Made by a program: the position numbers and the translations under genes. From Sulfurimonas sp. HSL3-1 (GTDB taxonomy: Bacteria; Campylobacterota; Campylobacteria; Campylobacterales; Sulfurimonadaceae): a DNA stretch of 64,000 nucleotides. Positions 46,858 through 56,164 of the stretch are shown here, one piece after another (the first letter of the stretch is position 1; the number at the start of each line of letters is the position of its first letter). The notes beneath the pieces are model-generated. The model ran no database searches. It saw nothing but the letters and a program-made list of their open reading frames with translations, and had not been told where the DNA came from. The stretch lies in contig NZ_CP147920.1 in the NCBI RefSeq assembly GCF_039645995.1, forward strand, positions 2,418,001 through 2,482,000, in the 5' to 3' direction.

Positions 46858-48165
46858 CTAGACGGCGTTTGCCGCCGCCCGCTCCGCTCTTTTGCCGCCC
46901 TCGAGGTAGCCTGGCAGTATGGCATGCAGCCTGACGACGTCGCCGAAGACGATAATGGCCGGTCCTTCGACTGCCCCGGCGGCGTCGGCAAGCTTGCCAA
47001 GCGTCGTAACCCGCGTCTGCTGATTCGGACGCGTTGCATTGGAAACGATCGCCGCCGGCAGTGTCCGGCTGATACCCCGCTCCAGCGCGGCGTCACGGAT
47101 GGCCCGGGAAAGCGACAGCCCCATCAGCACCACTGTCGTATGATCGGGCTGCCGGAGCAGATCGATCCACGATAGGTTGGTCTTCGCCCCTTTCAAATGG
47201 GCCGAAACAACGGAAAAGTTCGCCGCGTACCCCCGGGCGGTCACGGGGATGCCGGCGACTGCCGGCCCCGCGATCGCTGATGAGATGCCGGCGACCACGC
47301 TGACGCGGAACCCTTTTTCGGCCAGGTATGCTGCCTCCTCCGCCCCGCGTCCAAAGATATAGGGATCGCCGCTTTTGAGCCTGGCGACGCTGCACCCCTT
47401 CTCCGCATACTGCACGATCATACGGTTGATCTCATCCTGCGTACGGCTGTGGCACCCCTTGCGCTTGCCCACATAGATCTTGATGCTCTTTGTCGGGATC
47501 AGCGCCAGGATCTCCTCGCTGATCAGGTGGTCGTACAGGATGACATCGGCCTCTTTTATAATATGGTACGCCTTGAGCGTCAACAGCTCCACATCCCCGG
47601 GGCCGCACCCCACCAGGGAGACGCTGGCGAGCAGACGACCGGTGGCGTTACGCGTCGCCGCGGCATCGATCATCCCCCCGGAACGTTCGCCGGCTTTCTC
47701 CCGTGCGAGTGTTTCGAGCTCCGGCGGCAGGGTGCGCCGTATCTTGTCCCGGACGCACTGCGTCAGCGTGGGACTCGCCCCGTCGCTCGAGACGGCGATC
47801 TTAAGCGGCCCGTAGTGCAGCAGGGAAGCGAAGTAAAAGTCGCACAGAGACGGGACGTCGACAACGTTGAGCAAAAAACCCTTTGCGGCCTTCAGACCGA
47901 GCAGCATCTCCGTCACGGCGTTGTCGCCGGTAGCGTCAATGACCACCGAAGCCCCCTTCAGATCGCCGGCTGCCACGTTTTTGCGCAACACTCTGTGCAG
48001 GGGCACTCCTTCAAAGCCGGCATGGACGGCGGGTGCAATCACCGTTGCCGCAATGCCGTTGGCCGCAAGGACCTCCGCTTTGTGCAGCCCCACTTTTCCC
48101 GCACCGACAAGGACGACCCCGCCCTCTTTGGGCTTAAGTAACACCGGAAGCGATGCCGTTTTCAT
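46858..48165 (-). CDS. cysG: Sirohaem synthase CysG-type (precorrin-2 dehydrogenase plus uroporphyrinogen-III C-methyltransferase)
   Basis: 435 residues, both halves of CysG. The N-terminal NAD-binding domain (GVVLVGAGKVGLHKAEVLAANG) with a dehydrogenase/ferrochelatase region reaches to about residue 180. The methyltransferase follows with VSLVGCGPGDVELLTLKA, VILYDHLI, RLKSGDPYIFGRGAEEA and GISSAIAGPAVAGIPVTARG. It makes sirohaem for the sulfite/nitrite reductase two genes upstream. Its first 32 bases overlap the class V aminotransferase gene. It is the last gene of the sulfate-assimilation operon. Confidence 0.93.
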   Translation of the reverse strand: MKTASLPVLLKPKEGGVVLVGAGKVGLHKAEVLAANGIAATVIAPAVHAGFEGVPLHRVLRKNVAAGDLKGASVVIDATGDNAVTEMLLGLKAAKGFLLNVVDVPSLCDFYFASLLHYGPLKIAVSSDGASPTLTQCVRDKIRRTLPPELETLAREKAGERSGGMIDAAATRNATGRLLASVSLVGCGPGDVELLTLKAYHIIKEADVILYDHLISEEILALIPTKSIKIYVGKRKGCHSRTQDEINRMIVQYAEKGCSVARLKSGDPYIFGRGAEEAAYLAEKGFRVSVVAGISSAIAGPAVAGIPVTARGYAANFSVVSAHLKGAKTNLSWIDLLRQPDHTTVVLMGLSLSRAIRDAALERGISRTLPAAIVSNATRPNQQTRVTTLGKLADAAGAVEGPAIIVFGDVVRLHAILPGYLEGGKRAERAAANAV

Positions 48166-49480
48166 GTTTCTCTCCTAGACTCCGAATCGTATTTCGGATC
48201 GATGCAAGGAGGTAGTCGATATCGGCGACCTCCTGCGAATAGTGCACGCTGATGCGCACCCAGCCCGGACGCGTCTGCAGCTCCGCATCATCCGCCAGCC
48301 CGAGCAGATCGTGCCCGTAGGGTCCAGCGCACGAACAGCCCGCCCGGGTCTGGATCCCCCACGCTTCCGAGAGTCCGGCGCACAGTGTGTAGGGATCGAT
48401 GCCCTCGACATTGAACGAGACAATCCCGAGGTTCTCTCTCTCCAGATCCCCGTACACCGTACAGCCCGGAATGTCCCTCAGTCCGGAAAGCAGATAGTCC
48501 GTGAGCTGCTTTTTGCGGTTTTTGATCCAGGCCAGTCCCAGTTCGTTGCGCAGCTGGTAGGCGAGTGCGGCCCGGATGAGCTGCAATATCCCCGGCGTGC
48601 CCGCATCCTCCCGGCTCTCCTTCTCGTCGATGAAACGGTGTTCGCTCCGGTTCACGTACGTCACGGTGCCCCCGCCGGCGAACGTCGGTGCGACCGTATC
48701 GTTGATCAGCGATTTGCGAATGACCAGCAGCCCGCACGACCCCGGCCCCCCGAGCAGTTTGTGCGGGGAGAGGAACATGGCGTCGTAGAGCTTGCTGGGC
48801 ACGTTCATATACGGCGATGACGCGGCCGCGTCGAAACAGACCATCGCGCCGTAACGGCGCAGCAGACGCGAGATGCGCTGATAGGGGGTGATGATCCCCG
48901 TCACGTTCGAAGCGATGCAGAACGCCCCGATCACCTCCCGGTGGCGGTTCGCCTGCAGCAGCATCTCCATGTACTCCAGGTCGATCTCCCCTTCGGCATC
49001 GAAGCCGATGCGCACGGTGTCGCAGATCCCTTCGCGGTAGCTGATCTCGTTCGAATGGTGCTCGTAGGGGCCGACGATGACCAGCGGCCGGTTCTTGGGC
49101 CGTACCCGTACGATGCAGCGTTTCCGCGTCGCCGGGGGGATATAGACCCCCAGGATCTCCTGCAGACGCTTGATCGCCGAGGTGGCGCCGCAGCCGCAGG
49201 GCAGGATGGCGAAGGCGTCGTCCAGCCCCAGCAGCGTTTTGAGCTGCTCTCGGGCCCCGTTGTAGTAGTGTTCCGTCACCGCCGCCATCGACGCCTCTTT
49301 CGAATGGGTGTTCGCATAGGTCTCGAGGACCTCCCGGATCCGCGATTCGATCGGTTCAAATGCCAACCCCGACGCGGTGTAGTCAAAATAGTGCTTCTTA
49401 TGGCGGCCGATCGTCTGCTCAGCGACGAAAGTCTTGCGGTTCCCCCGTTTAAGCAACGGCCGAAATAGCTGTTGTGTCAT
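48134..49480 (-). CDS. Class V aminotransferase / cysteine desulfurase-like PLP enzyme
   Basis: 448 residues from ATG 49480, which overlaps the reductase gene by 32 bases. The PLP lysine lies in FLSPHKLLGGPGSCGLLV. VCFDAAASSPY supplies the cofactor-binding aspartate. TRAGCSCAGPYGHDLLG occupies the place of the SufS active-site loop RAG-x-x-C and retains the cysteine. The frame HYFDYTASGLAFEP at the N-terminus is typical of the Csd/NifS-like branch. Located between the sulfite reductase and sirohaem synthase genes, it may provide sulfur for the reductase's iron-sulfur cluster or act on cysteine produced by the pathway. The exact activity is unknown. Confidence 0.7.
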   Translation of the reverse strand: MTQQLFRPLLKRGNRKTFVAEQTIGRHKKHYFDYTASGLAFEPIESRIREVLETYANTHSKEASMAAVTEHYYNGAREQLKTLLGLDDAFAILPCGCGATSAIKRLQEILGVYIPPATRKRCIVRVRPKNRPLVIVGPYEHHSNEISYREGICDTVRIGFDAEGEIDLEYMEMLLQANRHREVIGAFCIASNVTGIITPYQRISRLLRRYGAMVCFDAAASSPYMNVPSKLYDAMFLSPHKLLGGPGSCGLLVIRKSLINDTVAPTFAGGGTVTYVNRSEHRFIDEKESREDAGTPGILQLIRAALAYQLRNELGLAWIKNRKKQLTDYLLSGLRDIPGCTVYGDLERENLGIVSFNVEGIDPYTLCAGLSEAWGIQTRAGCSCAGPYGHDLLGLADDAELQTRPGWVRISVHYSQEVADIDYLLASIRNTIRSLGEKHENGIASGVT

Positions 49481-51032
49481 ATGCCTGCTCCCGTAAAAAT
49501 GCTCCGAATGTTTCATACCCGCTGCTAAGATACTGCAGCAGCAGGCGCTCGATAATGCCGGCGGCCTCTTCGGGCGCCACCTTGATGCCGCTCTTTTCAC
49601 CGAACGCGCTGCGCTCGCCTTCCAGGTGGCCGCCGAAGATCAGCTCGAAACCGCTGATCCGCCGCTCCCCGCGCTTCAGTATTGTCCCCACGAACCCGAT
49701 GTCGACGATGTGCGGATGCGCACAGGCGTTCGGACAGCCGTTGACGCTGATCGAGACCGGCTCGCTGAAGTCGGGGAAGCGCTCATTCAGGTAGTCGACG
49801 ATCTCCCGCGCCAGCTCCTTCGTTTCGCTGATGGCGAACTTGCAGAAGTTCAGCCCCGTACACGCCAGCGTTCGCGCTTTGAAGGGGGTGGGATTGGACG
49901 ACAGCCCGGCCTGCTCCAGCTCCCCGGTCATGGCGCTAACCCGACTCTCGGGGACGTCGAGCACGACGACGTTCTGCGTCGTCGTGAACTTGGCCCTGCC
50001 GGCACGGTGACGCTGCATCGCCTTGGCCAGTTGCAGCAGCCCGCCCCCGCCGATGCGCCCCGACGTCACGGCACAGCCGATGTAGCTCCTGCCCTCGACG
50101 CTGCTCGCATGGGCGCCGAAATGGCCCCGCAGGGCGTAGGGCGTGTAGGCCCGGGCCTGCGGCGGCAGCAGCTCGAATCCCAGCAGCGCCTGCAGCCGGG
50201 CGACGAAGGCGTCGACTCCCCAGGCATCGACAAGGTGCCCCAGTCGGGCCTTGGAACGGTTTTCGCGGTTCCCCTCGTCGCGGTACAGGGTCGCCACCGC
50301 CTCGGCGATGGCAACGACCTGCTCCGCCGCCGCATAACCGATATGTGAAGCGATGCGCCGGTTCTTGGCCAGCCCGCCCCCGACGCTAACGTCGAAAAGC
50401 ACGCGGCCCGACGGGTGATCGACCGCCGTAAAGCTCAGGTCCTGTATCTCGTGGGAGATACAGTGACTGCGGCAGCCGCTGATGCCGATCTTGAACTTGC
50501 GCGGCAGGTTCGAAAAATCCCGGTTGTCCCGGAACAGCGCGTTGACCGCCCTGACCAGCGGGCGCACGTCCGCCACGGCTCCGCGGTCAATGCCGTCCAC
50601 CGGGCAGCTTACGACGTTGCGCGGACAGTCGCCCGCGGCCATCTTCGTACTGAGCCCGACGCGTTCTAACAGGGCGAATATCACCGGCAGATGCCGCACT
50701 TCGATCCAGTGGAACTGCAGGTCCTGCCGCGTTGTGATATCGGCGCTGCGCCGGGCGTATGCATTGGAGATGTAACCGAGTGTTTTGAGCTGTTCGGTCG
50801 TCACCTCCCCCGCCTCGAGCTTGACCCGCAGCATGAAATAGAGCGTCGGGTCCTCCTCGCCCTGGAGGTTTCTGTTCTGGGTGTAGAGCCCGTACCATTT
50901 GAACCGGTCGATATCGTCTGGATGCGGGTCGCTGCCGCTGCGGGCATACTCCTCAATCGCGCCGATAACGTCCAGGCCGTCCTTTTCGCGCTTGATGCGC
51001 TCCACGCGCTGCGCTTTCGTTTCGGATGCCAT
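49449..51032 (-). CDS. Sirohaem-dependent sulfite (or nitrite) reductase
   Basis: 527 residues. Two ferredoxin-like half domains are present; DITTRQDLQFHWIEVRHLP and CPRNVVSCPVDG lie in the first half. The coupled [4Fe-4S]-sirohaem ligands are ACTGLNFCKFA (C-x5-C) and VNGCPNACAHPHI (C-x3-C). The single-chain ferredoxin type can reduce sulfite or nitrite by six electrons. The surrounding cysH, cysD and cysN genes argue for sulfite. It lies 10 bases after cysN. Confidence 0.88.
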   Translation of the reverse strand: MASETKAQRVERIKREKDGLDVIGAIEEYARSGSDPHPDDIDRFKWYGLYTQNRNLQGEEDPTLYFMLRVKLEAGEVTTEQLKTLGYISNAYARRSADITTRQDLQFHWIEVRHLPVIFALLERVGLSTKMAAGDCPRNVVSCPVDGIDRGAVADVRPLVRAVNALFRDNRDFSNLPRKFKIGISGCRSHCISHEIQDLSFTAVDHPSGRVLFDVSVGGGLAKNRRIASHIGYAAAEQVVAIAEAVATLYRDEGNRENRSKARLGHLVDAWGVDAFVARLQALLGFELLPPQARAYTPYALRGHFGAHASSVEGRSYIGCAVTSGRIGGGGLLQLAKAMQRHRAGRAKFTTTQNVVVLDVPESRVSAMTGELEQAGLSSNPTPFKARTLACTGLNFCKFAISETKELAREIVDYLNERFPDFSEPVSISVNGCPNACAHPHIVDIGFVGTILKRGERRISGFELIFGGHLEGERSAFGEKSGIKVAPEEAAGIIERLLLQYLSSGYETFGAFLREQAYDTTAISAVA

Positions 51033-51042
51033 GTATCACCTC

Positions 51043-52449
51043 CTATGCAATCGCTTTGGCTTCCCAGTGCGGGAAGTGTCTGCGTATCAGGGCGTTGAGT
51101 TCCGCCTCGAACGATGCGGCCGCCGTCTCCGGCAGCGTATTCTCTTCCGCCGCCGCGACGATCATGCCGGCCCCCGACGTGTTGTTGCTGACGCGGTCGA
51201 TCAAAATGAAGCTGCCCGTGTAGCGGTTCGCTTCGTACGGGTCACACGCAATCGGCGCCCCCAGGAGGAGCCGCACCCGCGCGATACCGTTGAGCCCGAG
51301 TTCCGCCGCCTCGTGCTGCGTGAGGGTATTGACGTCGTAGCGGTAATCGATCGCCTCCACCTTCGCAGCCACCGTTGTCGCCGCGCGCTTGAGCGTATAG
51401 GTTCTGCCGATCTCGAGCGGCGTCTCGTCCATCCAGACCAGCTCCGCAATGAGTTTCCCGGCAAGCGCGATCTCGGCATCGCCGTCGACGAGGATGTCGC
51501 CGCGGCTGATGTCGATCTCGTCTTCGAGGGTCAGCGTCACGGCATTGTCCGCCTCCGCAACCGCCAGTTCGCCGTCAAAGGTCACGATCGAACGCACCCG
51601 CGACCGTTTCCCAGACGGCACAACCTTCACCGTGTCGCCCTTGCGGATCGCGCCGGAAGCCACGGTCCCGGCAAAGCCGCGGAAGTCGGCGTTTGGCCGG
51701 TTGACGTACTGCACGGGGAAACGGAAAGGCGCCCCGTCGACCTGCCTGTCCAGTTCGGCCGTCTCAAGCAGTTCGAGCAGCGTCGCGCCCTCGTACCACG
51801 GCAGACGCGCCGAGCGTTCCACGACGTTGTCCCCCTCCAGCGCCGAGAGCGGAATCACCGACACCTCGGCGATATCCAGGCCCGCCGCGAACGCCATGTA
51901 CTCCTGCCGGATCGCTTCGAAACGCCCCTCGGAGAAATCGACGAGGTCCATCTTGTTCACCGCGACGATTACCCGGGTGATCCCCAGCAGCCGGACGATA
52001 AACGAATGGCGCCGCGTCTGCGTCTGGATGCCGTAACGGGCGTCGATCAGGATGATCGCCAGGTCGGCGGTCGACGCGCCCGTCGCCATGTTCCGCGTAT
52101 ACTGCTCGTGCCCCGGGGTGTCGGCAATGATGAACTTGCGCCTGTCCGTGGCAAAGTAGCGGTACGCGACGTCGATGGTAATCCCCTGCTCGCGTTCGCT
52201 CTGCAGACCGTCGACGAGCAGGGCCAGGTCGACCCGCTCGCCCGTCGTTCCGGACTTGCGGCTCTCCTTCGTGATCGCCGCCAGCTGGTCTTCGAAGATC
52301 ATCTTCGTATCGTGCAGCAACCGGCCGATGAGGGTGCTTTTCCCGTCATCCACGCTGCCGCAGGTGATGAACCGGAGCAACTCCTTGTTTTCGTGTTCAT
52401 GCAGGTAGCGCTCGATGTCCGAGGCTATCAGTCTCTCTTGTGCTTCCAT
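51043..52449 (-). CDS. cysN: Sulfate adenylyltransferase large subunit CysN (GTPase)
   Basis: 468 residues. GTPase motifs are [18 protein letters not shown], the switch region [29 protein letters not shown] and [11 protein letters not shown]. An EF-Tu-like second domain follows. There is no C-terminal APS kinase (CysC) extension, and none is encoded nearby. It drives APS formation by CysD. Its start overlaps the cysD stop. Confidence 0.95.
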   Translation of the reverse strand: MEAQERLIASDIERYLHEHENKELLRFITCGSVDDGKSTLIGRLLHDTKMIFEDQLAAITKESRKSGTTGERVDLALLVDGLQSEREQGITIDVAYRYFATDRRKFIIADTPGHEQYTRNMATGASTADLAIILIDARYGIQTQTRRHSFIVRLLGITRVIVAVNKMDLVDFSEGRFEAIRQEYMAFAAGLDIAEVSVIPLSALEGDNVVERSARLPWYEGATLLELLETAELDRQVDGAPFRFPVQYVNRPNADFRGFAGTVASGAIRKGDTVKVVPSGKRSRVRSIVTFDGELAVAEADNAVTLTLEDEIDISRGDILVDGDAEIALAGKLIAELVWMDETPLEIGRTYTLKRAATTVAAKVEAIDYRYDVNTLTQHEAAELGLNGIARVRLLLGAPIACDPYEANRYTGSFILIDRVSNNTSGAGMIVAAAEENTLPETAAASFEAELNALIRRHFPHWEAKAIA

Positions 52450-53360
52450 TAGAAATATCCTTCCATTTTCTTCTTCTCCATGGAACCGGCCTGATCGCTG
52501 TCGATCACCCGCCCCTGGCGTTCGCTGGTCTTCGCCAGCAGCATCTCCTGAATGATCTCCGGCAGCGTCGTCGCCGTCGAAGCGACCGCGCCGGTCAGCG
52601 GGTAACAGCCGAGCGTCCGGAATCGCACGCTCTCGAGGCGGGGTTCTTCCCCCTCCTGCAGCGGCATCCGGTCGTCGTCGACCATGATTGTCACGCCGTC
52701 GCGCTCCACGACGGGGCGCTCCTGCGCAAAATAGAGCGGGACGATCGGGATCTGTTCGAGGTAGATGTACTGCCAGATGTCCAGCTCCGTCCAGTTCGAC
52801 AGCGGGAAGACCCGGATGCTCTCGCCCCGGCGGATACTGCCGTTATAGACGTTCCACAGCTCCGGGCGCTGGTTTTTCGGGTCCCAGCGGTGGTTCGCGT
52901 CGCGGAAAGAGTAGATCCGCTCCTTAGCGCGGCTCTTCTCCTCGTCGCGTCGCGCGCCGCCGAAGACGGCATCGAACCCGTACTTCTTAAGCGCCTGCTT
53001 CAGCCCTTCGGTCTTCATCACGTCCGTGTGCACCGCGCTCCCGTGGGTAAAAGGGCCAATACCGCGGGCGACGCCCTCTTCGTTAACGTGAACCAGCAGC
53101 TCCAGCCCCAGCGCGTCGATCCGGCTGTCGCGGAACGCGATCATCTCCCTGAACTTCCAGGTCGTATCCACATGCAGCAGCGGGAAAGGCAGCTTGGCGG
53201 GGTAAAACGCCTTGAGCGCCAGGTGCAGCATCACGGAGGAATCCTTCCCGATGCTGTAGAGCATGGCCGGGTTATCGAACTCGGCGGCGACTTCGCGCAT
53301 GATGTGGATCGCCTCTGCCTCCAGTTTCCTCAGATGGGTGCGACGTTGTCTGTCGATCAT
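52449..53360 (-). CDS. cysD: Sulfate adenylyltransferase small subunit CysD
   Basis: 303 residues with the PP-loop-type motif [59 protein letters not shown] and the C-terminal [21 protein letters not shown]. It makes APS from sulfate and ATP together with CysN. It lies 3 bases after cysH. Confidence 0.96.
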   Translation of the reverse strand: MIDRQRRTHLRKLEAEAIHIMREVAAEFDNPAMLYSIGKDSSVMLHLALKAFYPAKLPFPLLHVDTTWKFREMIAFRDSRIDALGLELLVHVNEEGVARGIGPFTHGSAVHTDVMKTEGLKQALKKYGFDAVFGGARRDEEKSRAKERIYSFRDANHRWDPKNQRPELWNVYNGSIRRGESIRVFPLSNWTELDIWQYIYLEQIPIVPLYFAQERPVVERDGVTIMVDDDRMPLQEGEEPRLESVRFRTLGCYPLTGAVASTATTLPEIIQEMLLAKTSERQGRVIDSDQAGSMEKKKMEGYF

Positions 53361-53363
53361 TGT

Positions 53364-54071
53364 TTACTCCTTTCGGTGCAGTCCGCACTCTTTGTGTTCG
53401 GGCGATTCCCACCACCAGCGCCCCGAGCGGATATCGTCGCCCGGGACGACGGCCCGGGTACACGGCGCACAGCCGATACTCGGGTACCCGTGGTCGTGCA
53501 GCCGGTTGTAGGGCACGCCGTTGGCGTGGAGATGCTCCCACACCTCCGCCTCGCTCCACTCGATGAGCGGGTTGAGCTTCAGCAGGCCGTTGGCCTCGTC
53601 GTGCTCGACCATGCGCATCGATTCGCGGGTCGGGGACTGCTCGCGCCGGAGCCCCGTGATCCAGACCTCCACGCCCCGAAGCGCGCGCTTCAGCGGTGCG
53701 ATCTTCCGGGCATGGCAGCAGCGCCTGCGGTTTTCGACGCTGTCGTAAAAGCCGTTGATCCCCTGCGCTTTGTAGAGAGCCTCCACGTCCGAGGGATCGG
53801 GGAAATAGACGTCGATGTTCATCCCGTACTTTTGGTTTGTTCTGTCCATCACGTCGTAGGTCTCATAAGGCAGCCTGCCCGTGTCGATCGTAAAAACCCC
53901 GATGTGCTCCCGGTGCGGCTGCAGCAGATGCGTCAGCACCTGATCCTCCGCGCCGAAGCTCGAAGCCAGTGCGATCCGTCCGCCGTACTGCTGTGCGAAA
54001 TACGCCAGCACCTCATCGGCGGTTTTCCCCGCCAGACGGCGGTTCAATGTTTCAATGTTCTCTTTCATCAC
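53364..54071 (-). CDS. cysH: Adenylyl-sulfate (APS) reductase, assimilatory
   Basis: 235 residues (ATG 54071 or the adjacent ATG 54068). The PP-loop region is ALASSFGAEDQVLTHLL. Two cysteine pairs, RRRCCHARKIAPL and IGCAPCTR, indicate a [4Fe-4S] cluster and thus APS rather than PAPS as substrate. ECGLH at the C-terminus holds the catalytic cysteine. This agrees with the absence of an APS kinase gene. Electrons come from thioredoxin or similar. Confidence 0.93.
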   Translation of the reverse strand: MMKENIETLNRRLAGKTADEVLAYFAQQYGGRIALASSFGAEDQVLTHLLQPHREHIGVFTIDTGRLPYETYDVMDRTNQKYGMNIDVYFPDPSDVEALYKAQGINGFYDSVENRRRCCHARKIAPLKRALRGVEVWITGLRREQSPTRESMRMVEHDEANGLLKLNPLIEWSEAEVWEHLHANGVPYNRLHDHGYPSIGCAPCTRAVVPGDDIRSGRWWWESPEHKECGLHRKE

Positions 54072-54076
54072 CTCTC

Positions 54077-54307
54077 CTAAATCTGATAGTCGTCGCCGGT
54101 CGGCCGGTGCAGACCGATGCCGATCCTCGTCCAGGCCCGCTCGTGCAGGTAGTACAGGACCATTTTCGTAAAGACCTCGATTGAACCGATCGAGGCGGCC
54201 ATCGCCAGGCTGCCCGTAATCAGGAACGAGATCACCATCGTGTCCAGGGTGCCGACGGCGCGCCAGGAGAGGGTTTTCACCGCACTCCGATAGGCTTTTT
54301 CTTGCAT
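54077..54307 (-). CDS. DUF2061 membrane protein
   Basis: 76 residues from ATG 54307; the open frame continues upstream into cysK sequence without a ribosome-binding site. The family pattern RSAVKTLSWRAVGTLDTMVISFLITGSLAMAASIGSIEVFTKMVLYYLHERAW is complete, with two hydrophobic helices. DUF2061 genes are often found in sulfate-assimilation operons. The function is unknown. Confidence 0.8.
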   Translation of the reverse strand: MQEKAYRSAVKTLSWRAVGTLDTMVISFLITGSLAMAASIGSIEVFTKMVLYYLHERAWTRIGIGLHRPTGDDYQI

Positions 54308-54363
54308 AATGTCACCACACTTTTCATGGAGCCGTGCGACCGGCCCTCTTGTTGTTTTCGCCG

Positions 54364-55299
54364 CTACTCGGCTGCTTCGATGTCGTACAGCGGCGTCGAC
54401 AGATACCGCTCGCCGGTATCGCACAGCATCGTCACGATCATCTTCCCCCGGTTCTCCTGCCGGGCCGCCACTCTGCGGGCGGCGAGCACGTTTGCGCCCG
54501 AAGAGATGCCGACGAGCAGCCCCTCGTCCCGGGCCAGCTTCCGCGCCGAAGCCATTGCCTCGTCGTTTCCGACGGTCAACACCTCGCCGTAGGCCCAGGG
54601 GTCGAGTACCTTGGGCACGAAGCCCGCCCCGATTCCCTGGATTTTGTGCGGCCCGGGCTTGCCGCCGGAGAGGACCGCCGAGTCTTTGGGCTCCACCGCA
54701 ATGATCTCGATGTTCGGGTTGTACGCCTTGAGGATCGACCCCACCCCGGTGATTGTGCCCCCGGTGCCGACAGCGGCGACGAAGATATCGATCTTCCCGG
54801 CCGTATCCCGCCAGATCTCCTCCGCCGTCGTCACCATATGCGCGACCGGGTTGGCCGGGTTCTCAAACTGCTGCAGCACCACCCCGTTCTCGATCGTGGC
54901 CGCGAGCTCTTTGGCCCGTACCACTGCGCCGGCCATCCCCGCGGCGGGATCGGTCAGCTCGAGTTCGGCCCCGAGTGCCAAGAGCAGCTTCCGGCGTTCG
55001 ATGCTCATGGAGCTCGGCATCGTCAGGATCAGCTTCAGTCCCAGCCCCGCCGCGATCGATGCGAGCGCGATCCCCGTATTGCCGCTCGTCGGCTCGATGA
55101 TCACGCTCTGTTTGTTCAAAAGCCCGCTCTCCAGCGCCCGCGTGATCATATTCTTCCCGATCCGGTCCTTGACCGATCCGGAGGGGTTCATGAATTCACA
55201 CTTGCCCAGCAGCGTCGTTTCCGTTTCGTCCGAAGCGTTGTTCAGCTTCACCAGCGGCGTATTGCCGATCAGTTCTGTTACATTGGTTGCGTAATGCAT
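54364..55299 (-). CDS. cysK: Cysteine synthase (O-acetylserine sulfhydrylase)
   Basis: 311 residues. PLP lysine in NPSGSVKDRIGKNMI; TSGNTGIALASIAAGLGLKLI, the phosphate loop VGTGGTITGVGS and GISSGANVLAA are all canonical. It makes cysteine from sulfide and O-acetylserine, the last step of the pathway encoded downstream. It lies 51 bases after the DUF4395 gene. Confidence 0.95.
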   Translation of the reverse strand: MHYATNVTELIGNTPLVKLNNASDETETTLLGKCEFMNPSGSVKDRIGKNMITRALESGLLNKQSVIIEPTSGNTGIALASIAAGLGLKLILTMPSSMSIERRKLLLALGAELELTDPAAGMAGAVVRAKELAATIENGVVLQQFENPANPVAHMVTTAEEIWRDTAGKIDIFVAAVGTGGTITGVGSILKAYNPNIEIIAVEPKDSAVLSGGKPGPHKIQGIGAGFVPKVLDPWAYGEVLTVGNDEAMASARKLARDEGLLVGISSGANVLAARRVAARQENRGKMIVTMLCDTGERYLSTPLYDIEAAE

Positions 55300-55350
55300 G
55301 CCGTCTCCTTGAAATACGGATAAATGCGGTACCTTCGCACCTGTTTGGGC

Positions 55351-55794
55351 CTACAGCGCCACGACCTCGATCTCATGCCGTTTCAACCAGCGGTAGAGGG
55401 CACACCCCATACAGCTGTCATCCACCGCTTCGGCCGCCGTCCAGATCGCAAATGCGCCGGCAAACAGTCCGGCGATGTTCGTGTATCCCGCCAGGTCCGT
55501 GCCCAGCGTCCCCAGTGTCACGCCGAACTTGATCTGGTCGGCAAAACGCTTTTCCGCCGCGTCGGCCCTGCGCTCCCCGAACCGTATCATGTACGTTGCG
55601 GCGCGCGCGCTCAGCGCCAGCGGGCTGATCCATGGCGTCGCATTGAGCAGCACGAAATAATCCAGTGCCAGCAGCAGAAGCCAGACGGTACTGTCCGTTT
55701 GCAGGTACATGGTCGCCGCCAGCGCGACGATAGCTGCCCGCAGCCGGGTCTGGTTGGCGTCGCTGCCGTAACCGGGTGGTGTATTGACTTTCAT
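55351..55794 (-). CDS. DUF4395 membrane protein
   Basis: 147 residues, with several hydrophobic segments (TVWLLLLALDYFVLLNATPWIS; FGVTLGTLGTDLAGYTNIAGLFAGAFAIWTAAEA) and a conserved DDSCMGCALYRWL near the C-terminus. That C-x-x-C suggests a redox or sulfur-handling role. DUF4395 proteins are recurrent neighbours of sulfur-metabolism genes. First gene of the sulfate-assimilation operon, it lies about 125 bases downstream of the promoter at 55919-55947. Confidence 0.75.
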   Translation of the reverse strand: MKVNTPPGYGSDANQTRLRAAIVALAATMYLQTDSTVWLLLLALDYFVLLNATPWISPLALSARAATYMIRFGERRADAAEKRFADQIKFGVTLGTLGTDLAGYTNIAGLFAGAFAIWTAAEAVDDSCMGCALYRWLKRHEIEVVAL

Positions 55795-56164
55795 TCCAAT
55801 CTCCTTTCTGCAGCCGGGAGAGATTCGCCGCCCTGCTGCCTATTGTTTTTCGGCTTGTCGCCGTGAAACGGACGCCGGTAAAGACGTCGGAATCTTGGTA
55901 GCCGTTTGGAATGGAAAAACTATAAATGAATATTCATTCAGTGTCAAGCGCTTTTATTTTTATGGGATTCTACTCTGGGACCCAAAACCGCCAAAAGCCC
56001 TGCCGGAAGGGATTGAACGGCAATATATTTTTCTTGATTTTATACCTTAGTATTCTACTATAGTTACTTATGTATCAGAAGATGAAATATGCAGAATTGG
56101 ATATATTATATTTATTTTTTATAATATAAATATGGATGGATTATTTTATAGTGCCGTCCGGGGG
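55795..56164. other. Intergenic region between the cys operon and hupL
   Basis: 370 bases. The cys promoter with its operator is at 55919-55947 (minus strand). The part from about 56030 to 56145 is very AT-rich and carries nothing I can name; it follows the hupL stop codon in the minus-strand transcript. No clear terminator hairpin is visible after hupL. Confidence 0.55.
55919..55947 (-). promoter_or_regulatory. Promoter of the sulfate-assimilation operon with an operator in its spacer
   Basis: On the minus strand TTGACA (55947-55942) and TATAGT (55924-55919) are exactly 17 bases apart. The spacer contains TGAATATTCATTCA as read on the plus strand (55927-55940), the same TGAAT-N4-ATTCA pattern as in front of hydA and hypB. 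A protein bound there would compete directly with RNA polymerase. Confidence 0.75.

Noticed and set aside
52440-54080. 546-codon plus-strand frame opposite cysD and cysH
   Set aside because: Shadow frame with low-complexity composition; the minus-strand genes are certain.
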